The translations under genes were made by a program, and so were the position numbers. Under the pieces are notes generated by a model. It did no database searches, had not been told where the DNA came from, and saw only the letters and a program-made list of their open reading frames with translations. 64,000 nt of DNA from Lycorma delicatula (taxonomy: Eukaryota > Arthropoda > Insecta > Hemiptera > Fulgoridae), in contig NC_134455.1 of the NCBI RefSeq assembly GCF_047948215.1, positions 345,426,997 to 345,490,996 of the forward strand. The letters run 5' to 3'. This document shows positions 1 to 12,800 of this stretch, in pieces (position 1 is the stretch's first letter; each line of letters starts with the position of its first letter).

Positions 1-2100
1 AGAAAAGTTACAAATTCTGATCCTAAACATTTCGCCAAAAAAATCTTGTTTATAAAAATAAGAAAAAGCTTTTCCCCAACCCTTATCTATACCATAAAAT
101 ATTTTAATATGTAATGAAAATAGAAAGAAAGAAAGAAAAATGAACTTTATACACACTCTGAAATTGCATCCTTCATTGATTCCACACCAGTATAGAGATG
201 TCTGCATACGAATTGTAGTAATTTACAGCCACGTATTTGGTTTTCCTTAATCTGTGAAAAAAAGGGAAACTCATAAAATAAATTGCTTATAACCACCAAA
301 TAAATGAAAAAAGTTTGAGAAATATGAAATTTTTAAAATTTCATTAATCCTTAGTTTACATAATATTTATGTAAAGTATATATTAAAGTGTGTATGTATT
401 TATGTAAAGTATGTAAAATTTAAGTTTATTTTTACGTAAATGTAAAAATTTTAAACTTTTATTTACGTACTGAATGTGGTAATGAAAGTGATTCACAAAG
501 TGGTATTTGAAAAAATACATAGTATTAGGATGAGGAATAAGTTTGGGGGTCTCTTCTTATAAATTTTTCCAAACAAGTTGTTTATTAGATCAGGTGTACA
601 AAAAAAGAATATTGGGGTTTTGATTTAATATAATACCTCTTGGATGAGGTAAACAATGCTGATTTAAGAGTAGACTCAAAGAGCAAAAAGGAGGGTTATT
701 GTAGCGCACATGGCCATAAATTATTTCCCTAGCTTTCCGCTTGACAACAACATTAGCAAAGATAGTAACTCCTTCAAACAGAAAGCCTTCATTATAGAAA
801 GTTTAATTGTGATACTACAAGTGACAATAACACTCATTGATGGGACAATCAATTTGAAATGTTTGTGTAAAAGTTAGAATATAGGATGACTGAGAGTGTC
901 TGAAAAAAATATTAAACAATTTCAGGAAGTCTTTCTTGTGTCCTAAAAAATTTGTTAGGACAGTCAGCCATGAAGTAATAATGCCGGTCGAATGTTTTAA
1001 GGAAACGCTTACTTTGTAAGAATCAATTTTGGGACCAGTATTATTTGAGGTTTCGAGTCAAAAAACACAGGAAACCATCAAGTTTACTGCCTTATATAGT
1101 GCCTTAAAAATTTCAGTATGACCTCATTTCACTGAGGGGGGGGTGACTGAAAACCAGGTTAAATTTCTGCTAGCCACAACTTGATAACAAAGTGTTTTAG
1201 ACATATGTTTATATGGACTTTCATCCTTATTACAAGCTCTAAAATAAATTCCCAAATTATCTCCCTTTCCAACCTGAATCATCCTGTACGTATATAAATA
1301 TATTTACACAGTGTTATAAAAGTCTGGATATCTCTAATATGTTCATTGGAAATAAACTGTACATAGTAGTAAGCCCATGCCACTGCTCTGGCAGCATTCG
1401 CTATTTTCATTGAGATAAAAAGATATAATTCAATGCAGCTGAAATTCATATTGAATATGCAAGGCCTCTCATTATAAGTAAGGAATTCATGCTGCATAAT
1501 CAGTTTATGGTCTTTACTAATACATATTTGTTTCAACAATTAATTATAATGTTAACTAAGGTAAGTTTTTTTTTTACAAAATAAAACATGAAGATGCTTC
1601 ATTTTTTGCTTATTAATGATCTACCTCAAGAGTCTTGAGCCATTCATTATATGAAGAATATTTAAAACAGATGATAATTTCTACGCCATGGATGCAAAGT
1701 TGAACATCAGATAGTTTCAGTTTATTCTATTAAATAGTTTTTCAGCTGCTACCCTCTGTCTCTTCTATTAAAAATGCATTTTAATGTATTTAAATGTAAA
1801 TTCCCTGAAAGAGGGGTTTTTCATTTTTATTTTTCTCTCCTATATATACATTTTTTTTAAAATTTTGTTCTTCACATTCTATTTTATAAACCTTAATATA
1901 AATATTAAAATTAGACTTGTTATTAATTAAATTATTTTTTATTATTTGTCTCAAAAGTAATTTTTTAAATATTTATACATGTGAATATTATAATTTAAAG
2001 GGATTTAAAAATTGTTATATTTTGCGTCTTAGTTATTAATTTATTTGTTTTATTATGTTTAAATTGACAATTTTTAAAACTAATTTATTAGTCCTATAAA
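1..2100. other. AT-rich sequence, repeat ends, no gene recognised
   Basis: No exon of the leftward-running TUBGCP4 is recognisable. There is a short GAAA run near 120-140. A piece at about 1165-1295 (CAACTTGATAACAAAGTGTTTT, then ATGTTTATATGGACTTTC, ending in AATCATCCTGTA) resembles 10190-10260, so it is probably the end of a dispersed element. Confidence 0.4.
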
Positions 2101-2159
2101 AAGGTGACCAAAAAATCCCACATTGTGGGCAAAATTCTAATATTTCTAATTTGTTTTGT

Positions 2160-2500
2160 CTGGTTGCAGATAATGATGCTGTCACAGGAGGAATGTGTAG
2201 AGAAAATCATCCTATTGTGTGACCTTGAAGATTATTTATATTGTGATGTTAGTAGTTTAATTGATGTTATGCCGAATGCCAACCAGTTTCACACAGCACT
2301 GTGGAAAGATTACTTGTCAAGTTGAAGGAAATGGGTAATGTTGCTGATTTGCCCCAATCGGGAAAGCCACAGGCTGGTGATGCAGTACAAGAAGCTGTGA
2401 TTGCCAAGATCTATCCACAGTCACTAGAAGTCAATCTGGAAAACTGGCCTGGAACTGAATGTTCCACTGTCCAATCTATATATATATATATAAAAGAACA
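2160..2500 (+). pseudogene. Transposase N-terminal remnant (DUF4817-like HTH)
   Basis: Two frames in tandem read SQEECVEKIILLC, then after a frameshift near 2300 RLLVKLKEMGNVADLPQSGK, then VQEAVIAKI and STVQSI. The pattern (helix, then K..E.G.V.D.P.SG.P, then a second helix with STV..I) is that of the bipartite helix-turn-helix in Tc3/DUF4817-type insect transposases. The piece ends at a TA microsatellite and no catalytic domain follows. Confidence 0.5.
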
Positions 2501-3674
2501 TGTCCTGACTGACTGATACTCAATACCCAGCAAAAAATACTAAAGTTAAATTGATGAAAATTTGTATATCTGTTCTTATGATGAGTAAGAAAGGTTATTT
2601 GAATTTCTCGGTAGCAGATGAAATTATCAACTTGATTTTTGGTGTGTATAATCTTTATGTAAATATCTAAAAGCTAATTTCTAGATGTTTTCAAATTTGA
2701 GCTTGAAAGGAATGAAGAAAGGTAAAAAGGTTTCAAACAATGATTGTAAATTTTCCCCAATTCTGACTATACTAAATAATATATTCACTTGATTTGGGCT
2801 TGCAAATACTCTTCAGACAAATACATAAAAACCATTTCTGTTTTATACATTTTTGCCGTTTTATGCAACCACTACTGACCCAATCTTTATGAGATTTTGT
2901 AACAATGTGATTGTAATTTATGTTTGTAATTTTGATTATATATTTTGCGAAGATGTGATGGGAAGTTTAAAAACCAATTAGTGGGTCTTGAAGTGACTAA
3001 ATTGTTGCTATGAAGAAATTATAATACACTGATAGTTTTTATAAATTGAACAGGCTTTAAATTTTTTATTTATCATTATTAGTTTTAAAAGCATGAGTTT
3101 AATGAACAGAGAAATCCCAGAGGCAGAGCCTTTGGTTAGATGGAAAAACCTAATGTGACCGCCATGGGTGAGTAACATATAGCAAAGTGAACAATAGCAA
3201 ACATATAGCAAAGTAAACATATAGTAAACATAGCAAAAGTGAATATATAGCACAGGTGAAGCTGCAACAGGGATGTTAGTTTAATATATTTAAAAAAAAA
3301 AATACATGTAACTGATGATACCACTGAAAGTACTTTTTCATTAAATGATGCAGGTCCATTAAAATTTATTTATTTTTTGATTGATAATATTATTAATAAA
3401 ATAATTACATACGTTCAACAATGTTTACAAAATTTCATTTATCAACCTATCACAAAAAAAAAGCTGTTTATGTCTGACCAGTAAATGTACATTTCTACAC
3501 ATGATAGTTAAAAAATTATTTTAGTTCATGTAATTAATCACTTTATTAGAACTACTTAGTGGTATGCAATACATTTGCATTAAACAAAAGGTATATTTAC
3601 TTTTTATTTATACTTTAGTGGGACATAAATGTATACTGGATTTGAGTCAGTTTTATTCTAAACATGTATCTTAC

Positions 3675-3883
3675 CTCAGTTATCATTGAATGTAATGTAC
3701 AAAGCAATTGTGAATAACCACCTATATGGCTGTTTATTGATGTTAAAGACAAAAAAGGATCTTGCACAACCATTTTTTCTAATAGAACAACATCATTTCG
3801 ATATGGCTGAAGAACTTTCTGCAATCCATCACAAAACGCTTGTAAATACATACCGCCGGTAATAAAATTGCCTTCATCAATAG
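3675..3883 (-). CDS. TUBGCP4: TUBGCP4 coding exon 3
   Basis: 209 nt after acceptor TTGTTTTAG: two bases finishing a Ser codon, then 69 codons ending exactly at Glu before the GTAAGA donor. It encodes ..GGMYLQAFCDGLQKVLQPY and continues through VVQDPFLSLTSIN. This is the strongest GCP4 match in the window. The ATG inside the exon (3851) is internal, not a start. Confidence 0.9.
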
Positions 3884-6800
3884 CTAAAACAAAATCACAA
3901 TTAATAAATTTTGTTATTATTCATCTACAAAATTGAACACTTAATCTAAGCAACAAAATTATTTAAATTTTAACTAGGTGTCTACAGTTTATAAAAGTAA
4001 TTTCATTTTAATCAAAGACAGTGAAACAAATTATATCTGAAATTGTAAACAAAGAATGAAAATTGTTAAATAAAATAACCTAGTTTACAAATATGTAAAA
4101 TATTTAAGGAGCAAGTAATTATAATTTAACTAATAAACATAACTAACCTAACTGAGCAGTTTATTCAAAAAGCATAAAAGTAAAGAAACTGTGATTTATT
4201 GTGGATTTATAGTCATTTAATGTGACAGTGCATTCATAGTCACACAATTCAAAATGGGTGCTGATCCTACACTTGTAAGTTTGTTATTACAAAATTCCTG
4301 ATGTGGTAGATATTTTGCTTAAACTGTGATAAATAAGGTCAAAATGTATAGATCATCACTTAACTTATCATCCTTGTGTCTCTTATCAGTAATTTCCCAG
4401 CATTACAGCAAGCGTGCCATTTTCACAAACCCAGCATATATTTATTATGCAGAACATTATTTAAACCTGTGGTCTTATTCTGAATACCAAAATGTTTTTA
4501 TATCTAATTTTCTCCGATAGGGCAGTAACAAATAAGCCAATATTTCACATTTACTGTGAAACAGAAATGTAGCTGATTATAAACATAGCGGTTGTCTGAC
4601 AATAATGTAGATCATTTATTGTGACATGTATGCAGAAAAAAGTTAAAAATATTAAAATATTTATTTCCTGTATTATATAATTAAATAAATCCTATTACTG
4701 AATAAACATAGTTTTTTAATTTTTTTAATGTCACATGAAATGCTAGGTGCATGCTGTCATAAGATTTCTTTGGGTACAAAACTTTTGTCAGCAGACATCC
4801 ATCATCAGTTGTATACTGTGTATGGCACAAATGTTATGAATGATAGTGCAGTGAGGAAATGGGTCTAATTTAAAAAAAAAAAAACAGAAAGACAAACATC
4901 CCATGAAGAAGAGAAGAATAGTGGGCCTTTTATTGTGAGTGATGAACTTGTCATGAAATTGATGAAAAAGTGTATGAAAATTGTAGATTCACCATCACTG
5001 AAATTTTCAAACAATTCCCACAAATTTCTCGTACGGTTTTGTACGAGACTGTCACTGATGAATTAGGCTACCAGAAGTTCTGTGCTCAGTGGATTCCAAA
5101 AATGCTCACAGAGATCCATCAAACCAAATGAATGGGCTCTGCCTTTAGACTTCCTTTCATGCTACAATGCAGAAGGAGAAAATTTACTGAAGAGAATTGT
5201 GACTGGGATGAAAGTTGGGTAGCATACGTGAATGCCAAATGAAACAACAGTCGATGGCCTGGGACCACACCAATTCTCTATGCAAGCCAAAGAAAGCATG
5301 CCAAACTTTGTAAGCGAGGAAGTTTATAGCTACAGTATTTTGGGATACCAACGAAGTTTTTCTACTCAATTTTATGGAATGTGGTACGATTACTTCAGCA
5401 GTCTACTGTAAAACTTTGAAGAAACTTAAGTGAGCCATTCAGAACAAACGTCGTGGTATGCTGTCATCCAGTGTTGCTTTTTGCATGACAACGCTTGTCC
5501 TCACAGTGCTCCAAGAACTCAAGAACTTCTGAATCAATTCCAATGGGACATTTTTGATCATCCCCCTTACAGGTCAAACTTAACGCAGAGTGATTTTTGT
5601 ATCTTCACTCACATGAAGAAATGGCTTGCATCATAGCACTTTGATGATGACGATGATCTTCAAAATGCCATGAAAGGTTGGCTAGGTACCCAGGTGGCTG
5701 AATTTTATGGTATTTTAAGGTATTTATACATTAATGAAACACTATAACAAATGCTTGAATTTAAATGTTGGCTACATTGAGAAATAGTTAAAAGCTGTAG
5801 TTTTAAGTTTTATATAAAAAAATATTTTTATCTATTCAAGTTTTTTATTTATAGCCTAACGGAAGTTACCTTCCAAACCACCCTTGAAGACAAATAAGGG
5901 ACAGAGAACGCCATAATATATCATAACTGAATATAAAATTGAAGATGGACCGATTAAAAAAATCTCTAAGAAAAGAATTGAATAAAGAAGAAAAACCTTC
6001 AGTATAACACAATTATTAAGCAGAATTCAGAAAATTCCTTTTTATCTTCTACAGCTTTTTAATGGTTGAAAATAAAAAAAATTGTAGCATTTATTAGACC
6101 ATAACAATATTCTTTTTCTCAATATTAAGATAAAAACTCTTTCTGGTTTATGAAGGGGGAGTTTGTAGCAAGAGAGGGAGGTACAAAATTTAAAATGTAA
6201 AGGTAGGGTATATAGGACATTTTTTAAAAGTCAAAGAAAAAATTGGTACAATCTGGTGCTCAATGAACTAAGGCTATTAAAAAATCTTGATATATCAAAG
6301 TTTGTAGAAACTCTATTAACATAATTCTAAAAAGAAAAAAAAATGGATACTAATAATTTTTGGCAAACTACCTGAGGTTTCCAACATTTTTTTGTGATGT
6401 TTTAATAATCTGTTGATAAGTAACATAAAAACCTCTAAAAGATTAATATGAGGTATAATAAAAAAATATTTTGAATTTTAGTTTTTCCCCAAAAATCTTT
6501 ATTTATTCTTCAATATTGATTTCTTCACCTTCAAAGTACTCCTATTCAGACAAAATAAATTTATGCCAACGCTTTTTCCAATTATCTAAGCATCTCTGGA
6601 ACACAATTTTTGATATGGAATTCAGTGATTCTGTCTTTATTTCATCAAAGTTAGCAAAATGTCATCATTTCATGGTTCTTTTCAGTTTAGGGAATAGGAA
6701 AAAGTCACAGGAGGCCATTTTCAGTGAATACAGAGGCTGAGGCATCATATCAGTTAGTTTCTGGACATTTTCTTTGGATTGCTTCAGGCACGTGGTGTAG

Positions 6801-9800
6801 AACTTTCAGGTAGTGTTCCTTATTGACTGTATGATTTGGTGGCAAGAACTAATCATACACTAAGCTGTTGAGATTAAAGAACACAGTGATCAGAACCTTC
6901 ACATTTGATCCAATTTAACTAGCTTTTTCTGGTATTGGCTCTTCATGAAGCTTCAATTGGGACACTTAGTTTCTCAATGATGTTATTTTTTTCGTTGGTG
7001 TTACTGGTTGTTGATGTGCTGAGACGTCCAGGGCGCTCGTCATCTTAATCACCTTCACGGCCCTTGGAAATGTTTCTACCACTTGTAAATGCTTGCTTAT
7101 TCATAGAAGAATTGCCAAAAGCAACATTCAACATTTACAGTATGGTGCAGCATTAATTTCATTCTTAAAGCAAAATTTAATGCAAATTCTTTGTTTCATT
7201 TTTTCCACAAGTTAAAAATCACTGACCATACCAAAACACATGAAACCTTTTTGACAGCCAACAATAAACTAAACATCAATATAGGGACACGCATACCAAC
7301 ACAACAAAAAACTTGGGAAATTAAAAAATTTTGCATATTTTTTTATCAAATCTTGTATTATTTATTTTTCTGATAACATTTTAAATAAAACAATAAAAAA
7401 GATTGTAGAATAAATAGGAAAAATATATGATATGACCTACTTTAGAATAAATGTTCGAACTGTGCAACCACCATATTTTTCTTACGAGTAGAGATGGTAT
7501 TGTTGAAAATCCCTAACATTACTGCAAGACATATATAAGAGTTATTCAGCAATTAAAAATACAAACAGCTATAAACAGCTGGTAAGAGGATTTGATGCAA
7601 TAAGTCATCATCCTGTAATAACCTTTTGATCAGCTGCTTAAGTAAAATTGCTTTATTATAACCTAAAAATCTCATTTTATGATGGCAAGTTCTCCTGGAG
7701 TTTAAAAATTAGTTAACAGCATGCAATAATTGAGCTTTTGTTTTCTGAAGGTGAAAAACCAGTTAACATTTTATTTTACTCTTGTATGACCAAAAAATAC
7801 AGATAAGTTGCATAAATAACAAAAATTTTCACAAGTGGGTGAACAAATTTAAAGGTGGTAGAATTTCAAGACCGTTCTGGATATCTGATTGAAGTTTCAA
7901 TTCCAGCGTTTGAAACTTACATAGACTCTTCATCCAAGAAATGCGGCTGATTACAGATGAGATTATAACTGAAAATTTACAATTTCATGTGAGTACAGTT
8001 CATAACATTATCGCTGTCAAACTCAGGTATCGAAAAACAAGCACAAAATGAGTTCCAAGAGCTGACAGATCACCATAACGAGACAAGATTTCACATGTGC
8101 ACAGAGCTAAAACAATATTATCAGTGAGGAAGATGATGTGTTTTTGCACAGTATTTAATCTGTGGTGAGATATGGATTCATCATTATGATGTGGAATGAA
8201 AGCACATGAGCTCAACTGTCAAGAAAAAAATTCTGAACTCAACCTTCAAGAGAATAAATCAAGTGGACATCTTTTGGGATGCAAAAAGCCTGGTTTCTGT
8301 TGACATCATTCTGCTTCACAATGTCTGGTCTTAAACAACTCAGGGAACTTGAGAAACCACCAACAAATTGCATCAGGAAGTACTTCCTCCCCAGCCCACC
8401 ATAAAATTCTGTTTTGGCCCTGAGGAACCACCAACAAATTGGATCAGAAAGTACTTTTTCTCCCCCACCCACTGTAAAATTCAGTTTTGGCCCGATCAGA
8501 TTTCCACTTATTTGGTATACTCAAGAAGGCACTTCGTGTTAAGAAGTATAATGGCAATGATGTCGCCAAAGAAAATGTGCTAAACTGGCTCTGACTTCAA
8601 GACAAAAATTTCTTTGCAACATGTATAAATTTCAGAGATTGGACAAGTATCAATTTGGCTGGAGATTAAGTTGAAAACTGAAAAAAAGTCATATAAATTA
8701 AATAAACTGTTTTAGATTCAGAGTAATTTGTGTCTTTAATTATTGAATGACGCTTGCGGTTACAATTATCTGTCTAAGTTCTTCAAGACACGTAGGCTTA
8801 CATTTGTAGACTACTTTTTGTATGTTCCCAAATATAGAAATCTAATGCAGATAAGTCTGGTGAATAAGCGGGACTTCTTCCTGTAATTATCCATCGTCCT
8901 TCAAATTTCAATTGCTGCCAATGAAAAACTTTCAAACAGGGAGGAGCTTTGGAAAACTCTTTTGCATGTAGGTAATAATGCAGTAGTGATCTGCCAGTAC
9001 AACAGAATTAATAATCATACCTTAATAAATAAATCAGACTAATTTTTTTTTTCATTAAATAATTCTAAAGTAATTACTAAAATAATTATTTAACTGGTTT
9101 TTTGTTTCAATTATTTTTACTATTTTTTATAATTACTTAAAAAATTATGTATTTTAATTTATAGGTTTTTTGATGTTGGCAACTGATTTCAATTTAAATT
9201 AGTATTTTTTATCTGGTTTGAGTAATCAATGTTTTTAATCATATGTTTTCTTAATATAGGGTGGCACAGAGAAATGGGAAATGTTGAATTTGATTTTGGC
9301 AGCCCTGTAGGTGTACCATAAATGAGAGAAAGACATTAAAATGCACAACAGTAACAACAATTTAGTTGTGATGGAGAAGTGGAATGGTGTAAAAAGCACG
9401 CGGTTGCCATAACAGTGTTTTGCTGACATGGTGACAGTGTGAGAGCTGCACAAAGAGTATTTTGTGACACTACGAGATCCAGCCCTGCGGCCAATATACC
9501 AGAGAACATATTGCACCGCATTATGAAAAATTTTCATTAACAACTTACTGAATGTGTACATAAAAATGGACAACACTTGAAGTAATTTTTAAAAATTAAT
9601 GTATACTGAAATTTCCACTCATGTAGAACATATTTTCAACATCAAATAAAGTTAATAACTTCATTTCATCTTTTTTTCAATTATTTAAAATTTTTCTATT
9701 TCTCTGTGCCACCTGTATTAACTGATCATTTAAGTATTCCAAACAATGCTGGAAACCTCAGTTAATTTGCCAGTAACTTATTTTTCCTTTATCTAAAACT

Positions 9801-12800
9801 ATAGTCAAAATTTTACTGGCCAATGTTTTTTTTACGGATCAATTTAAACTTTGGTTTGTATTACTTTTTTTTTGTGTTTAAATAAACCAAAAAATGGAAC
9901 TCATTACATAAATATTCTCATAATTAAATTCTACACAAATTTTGTCTTTTAAATTGGTATTTTGAGAATTTAAAAAAGTAAACTGATACTGATCCTAAAA
10001 AATTGTGCTTTTCAACATAATTTTTTTTTTTTTACATTTTTCCTGAAAACAATTGGAGAGCAAATCTGACACCTATTTCTTTCATTTTTTTTTATTGTAA
10101 GATTGCTTTCAAACCACTAGATTTACTCATTTATTTGTATCTATTGAATTTTAATATATAATTATTTGATCATGAGAACAGAAATCTTTTTCTGGTTGTA
10201 ACTTGTAAACAAAGTGTTTTCATACCTATGTTTATATGAATTTCTTTCATAGTTTTATGAGAGAAATAAGCATATTTAAGACATAAAAGAATAAGCCTAT
10301 ACAATGTATGGCAGAGACTTCATTTTCAATTATTTCAATTGTTTTTATACTATTATATTATAAAAAATATATTTACAGGTACAGATTTATTAATAATAAA
10401 GATTATATTAAAGCAAAAGCCTCATTCTCTTTAAGTAATAATCTATCAATACTAAAACGTAATGACAAGAAGTAAAAAAAATTCTAAAAGAGAATTTAGT
10501 AGCCCTTTATTGTAACATACCTTATATATTGAATGGGCACCACTACAATTTTCATATTTTTTATTTTTTGATCCAGCATAATTTAGGTGTACATAATATA
10601 CATTAAGGAAAATTAATCATTAAACAAAAATAAAATAAAATTATAAAGATAAACAAAAGTCACGATTTGTTTATAAAGATGACATCTGTTTCTTTCCCTC
10701 TACTTCATTTCATTTCTTACTTCACGACTTGTCAGTAGATTAAACAAATGTTATGTCCTGTTAATTAGTACACTACCTGATTCTTTAATAGTTTAATACA
10801 TTTACTTCACATTTCAATTGTGCAGTGTACTTCATGTCAATACATTGTGATATTAACATATTTGGGATTTGTCCCATACCAAAGAAGCCGTGGTCTTTTT
10901 GCTGGAGAAGGATATTTTTTAAAATGAAAGAAACTGTAAAAATGATCATGATATGATTCTATAGACGAATTAAATAAATTTCATTAAAATTTATATTTCA
11001 ATTTAATTTTTGTTTAACACTTAATTTTCCATTACATCATGATTGCCAAAATGAACTGGATATCACAAAAAAAGTGAAAATTGCAGAGGCATCTGTACAA
11101 TAGAAAAGGATGTAACATACACTTAATCTCATACAACATCTCTATCAAATAAAACAATGATTGAAATGTGAGCCATGAAGGTACTTTCATATGAATGTTA
11201 GCTAATTAACTGAAGATCTGATTGCCAGTTAGTTTGAGATGATTAAAAAATACTGAATATAATAGTAAATGAAAAAAAAAAAAAGAATGCCATACCGCCT
11301 TCAATCATACCGTTCCAAAAATGACTTTCAGTATCTGCATTAAAACTTTCAGTTTAACCATTCAAATTTTTTATTCTCTAGTATATTACATATAAGTCAA
11401 TAAAAATTGTATTTGGACGTAAATAATTATAAAGAATGATTAACAAAATTAAACTTGCTGAGCTACAAAAAATAAAAATTGAGTTACCACTTACAAATAT
11501 CCACAGGTTCAAATTCAATGTGAGGGCATAAGTTTTCATCAATGAAATTTTGTAAATGACCATATGTTTCACCTAAATTTAATATTCGTTTCAGTAGAGC
11601 CTTCTCAGATGGATGGAGAACTTTAGTCAATTCAATAGCCTGTAAAATAACAGTCATTATGTTAAGACGATAAATCTTGGGATAATATAAAAAAAATAAT
11701 ATAAAAACACTGTATTATTTGAAATAATAATGTAAAATTGTTTTTCCTAGTAAAAAATAATAGATTAAAACCAATTTTAAAGAATAGTGAATTTTAACTG
11801 CTCTGCCTTACTGTTTCCATTATTTTTAATTAGAAAATAAGTCTGAAAAAATCAATATAATTTTTTTACCATTTGCAACATAAATCTAGTTTAACTGTAA
11901 ACCAATATGGATACTAGAAATCTTTTAATTTTTCAGTATTTCAGTAACTCTATTCCTTGTGATCCCTTACTATGTGTAGGGGTGGGTTTCTTTAGATAAA
12001 TATAGATGGCTTTGAGGTAGTATTTAACCATAATTCATCACTGAAATACATATTATATAATACTGTATGGATAATTTTAAATATATGAAATCGTTTGCAG
12101 TAGTAATTAATCTACTAAAAAAAAGACTAACCTTTGTAATAGCATAACAAAAACCAGGCACAAGCATTTGATATCACAATGCCATTCGATATTTCATGCT
12201 ACCATTGTTATGCTACATGTGTATTAAGCTCTTCTTGGATTTTTAACAAAGTGTAAATGAAAGATGTTGAAGAGCAATGTGTTTGTTAAATTTAGCTTAA
12301 AACCTTTTACAGAGACATTTAAAATGCTTAAGGAACTACGGAAGACTGTATAAGAAACGTGCAGTGCTAGCATACTTCAATTGTTTTAAAGGGGGCAAAA
12401 CATTGATTGGTGAAGATTCCACACCTGGACAACCATGTCAACAATAATGCACTTCTTGCAGATTATTGCTTAACTTCCTAAAAGATTTTTGAGGAAGTGA
12501 CTATCAGTGTAGATGCGCCATGCAATTTTAATAGAAGACTGTAATATATATCGTATCTTTACAAAATTCACCGCATTTGCCTGACTGATGATCAGAAAGA
12601 TAATTGAGACATCAGTTAAAATACGATCATGCCAATGCCGATGGAAATGTTTTTGAAAACCATTATAACAGAAGGAACTTAGGTTTTTAGCTATGTTACC
12701 AGTTTTTTTGGAAAGGCTTGGTCCATTATGGTAAGATAATAATGAAATGAGTTCTATGTGGTGTTTGAGGGATGCAGTTTGTAGATGGTCTGAGACCAAA

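Noticed and set aside
1279..1539. 86-codon minus-strand open frame, a possible further TUBGCP4 exon
   Set aside because: Its residues do not match the GCP4 segment expected after exon 3, and it ends in what looks like a transposon terminus.
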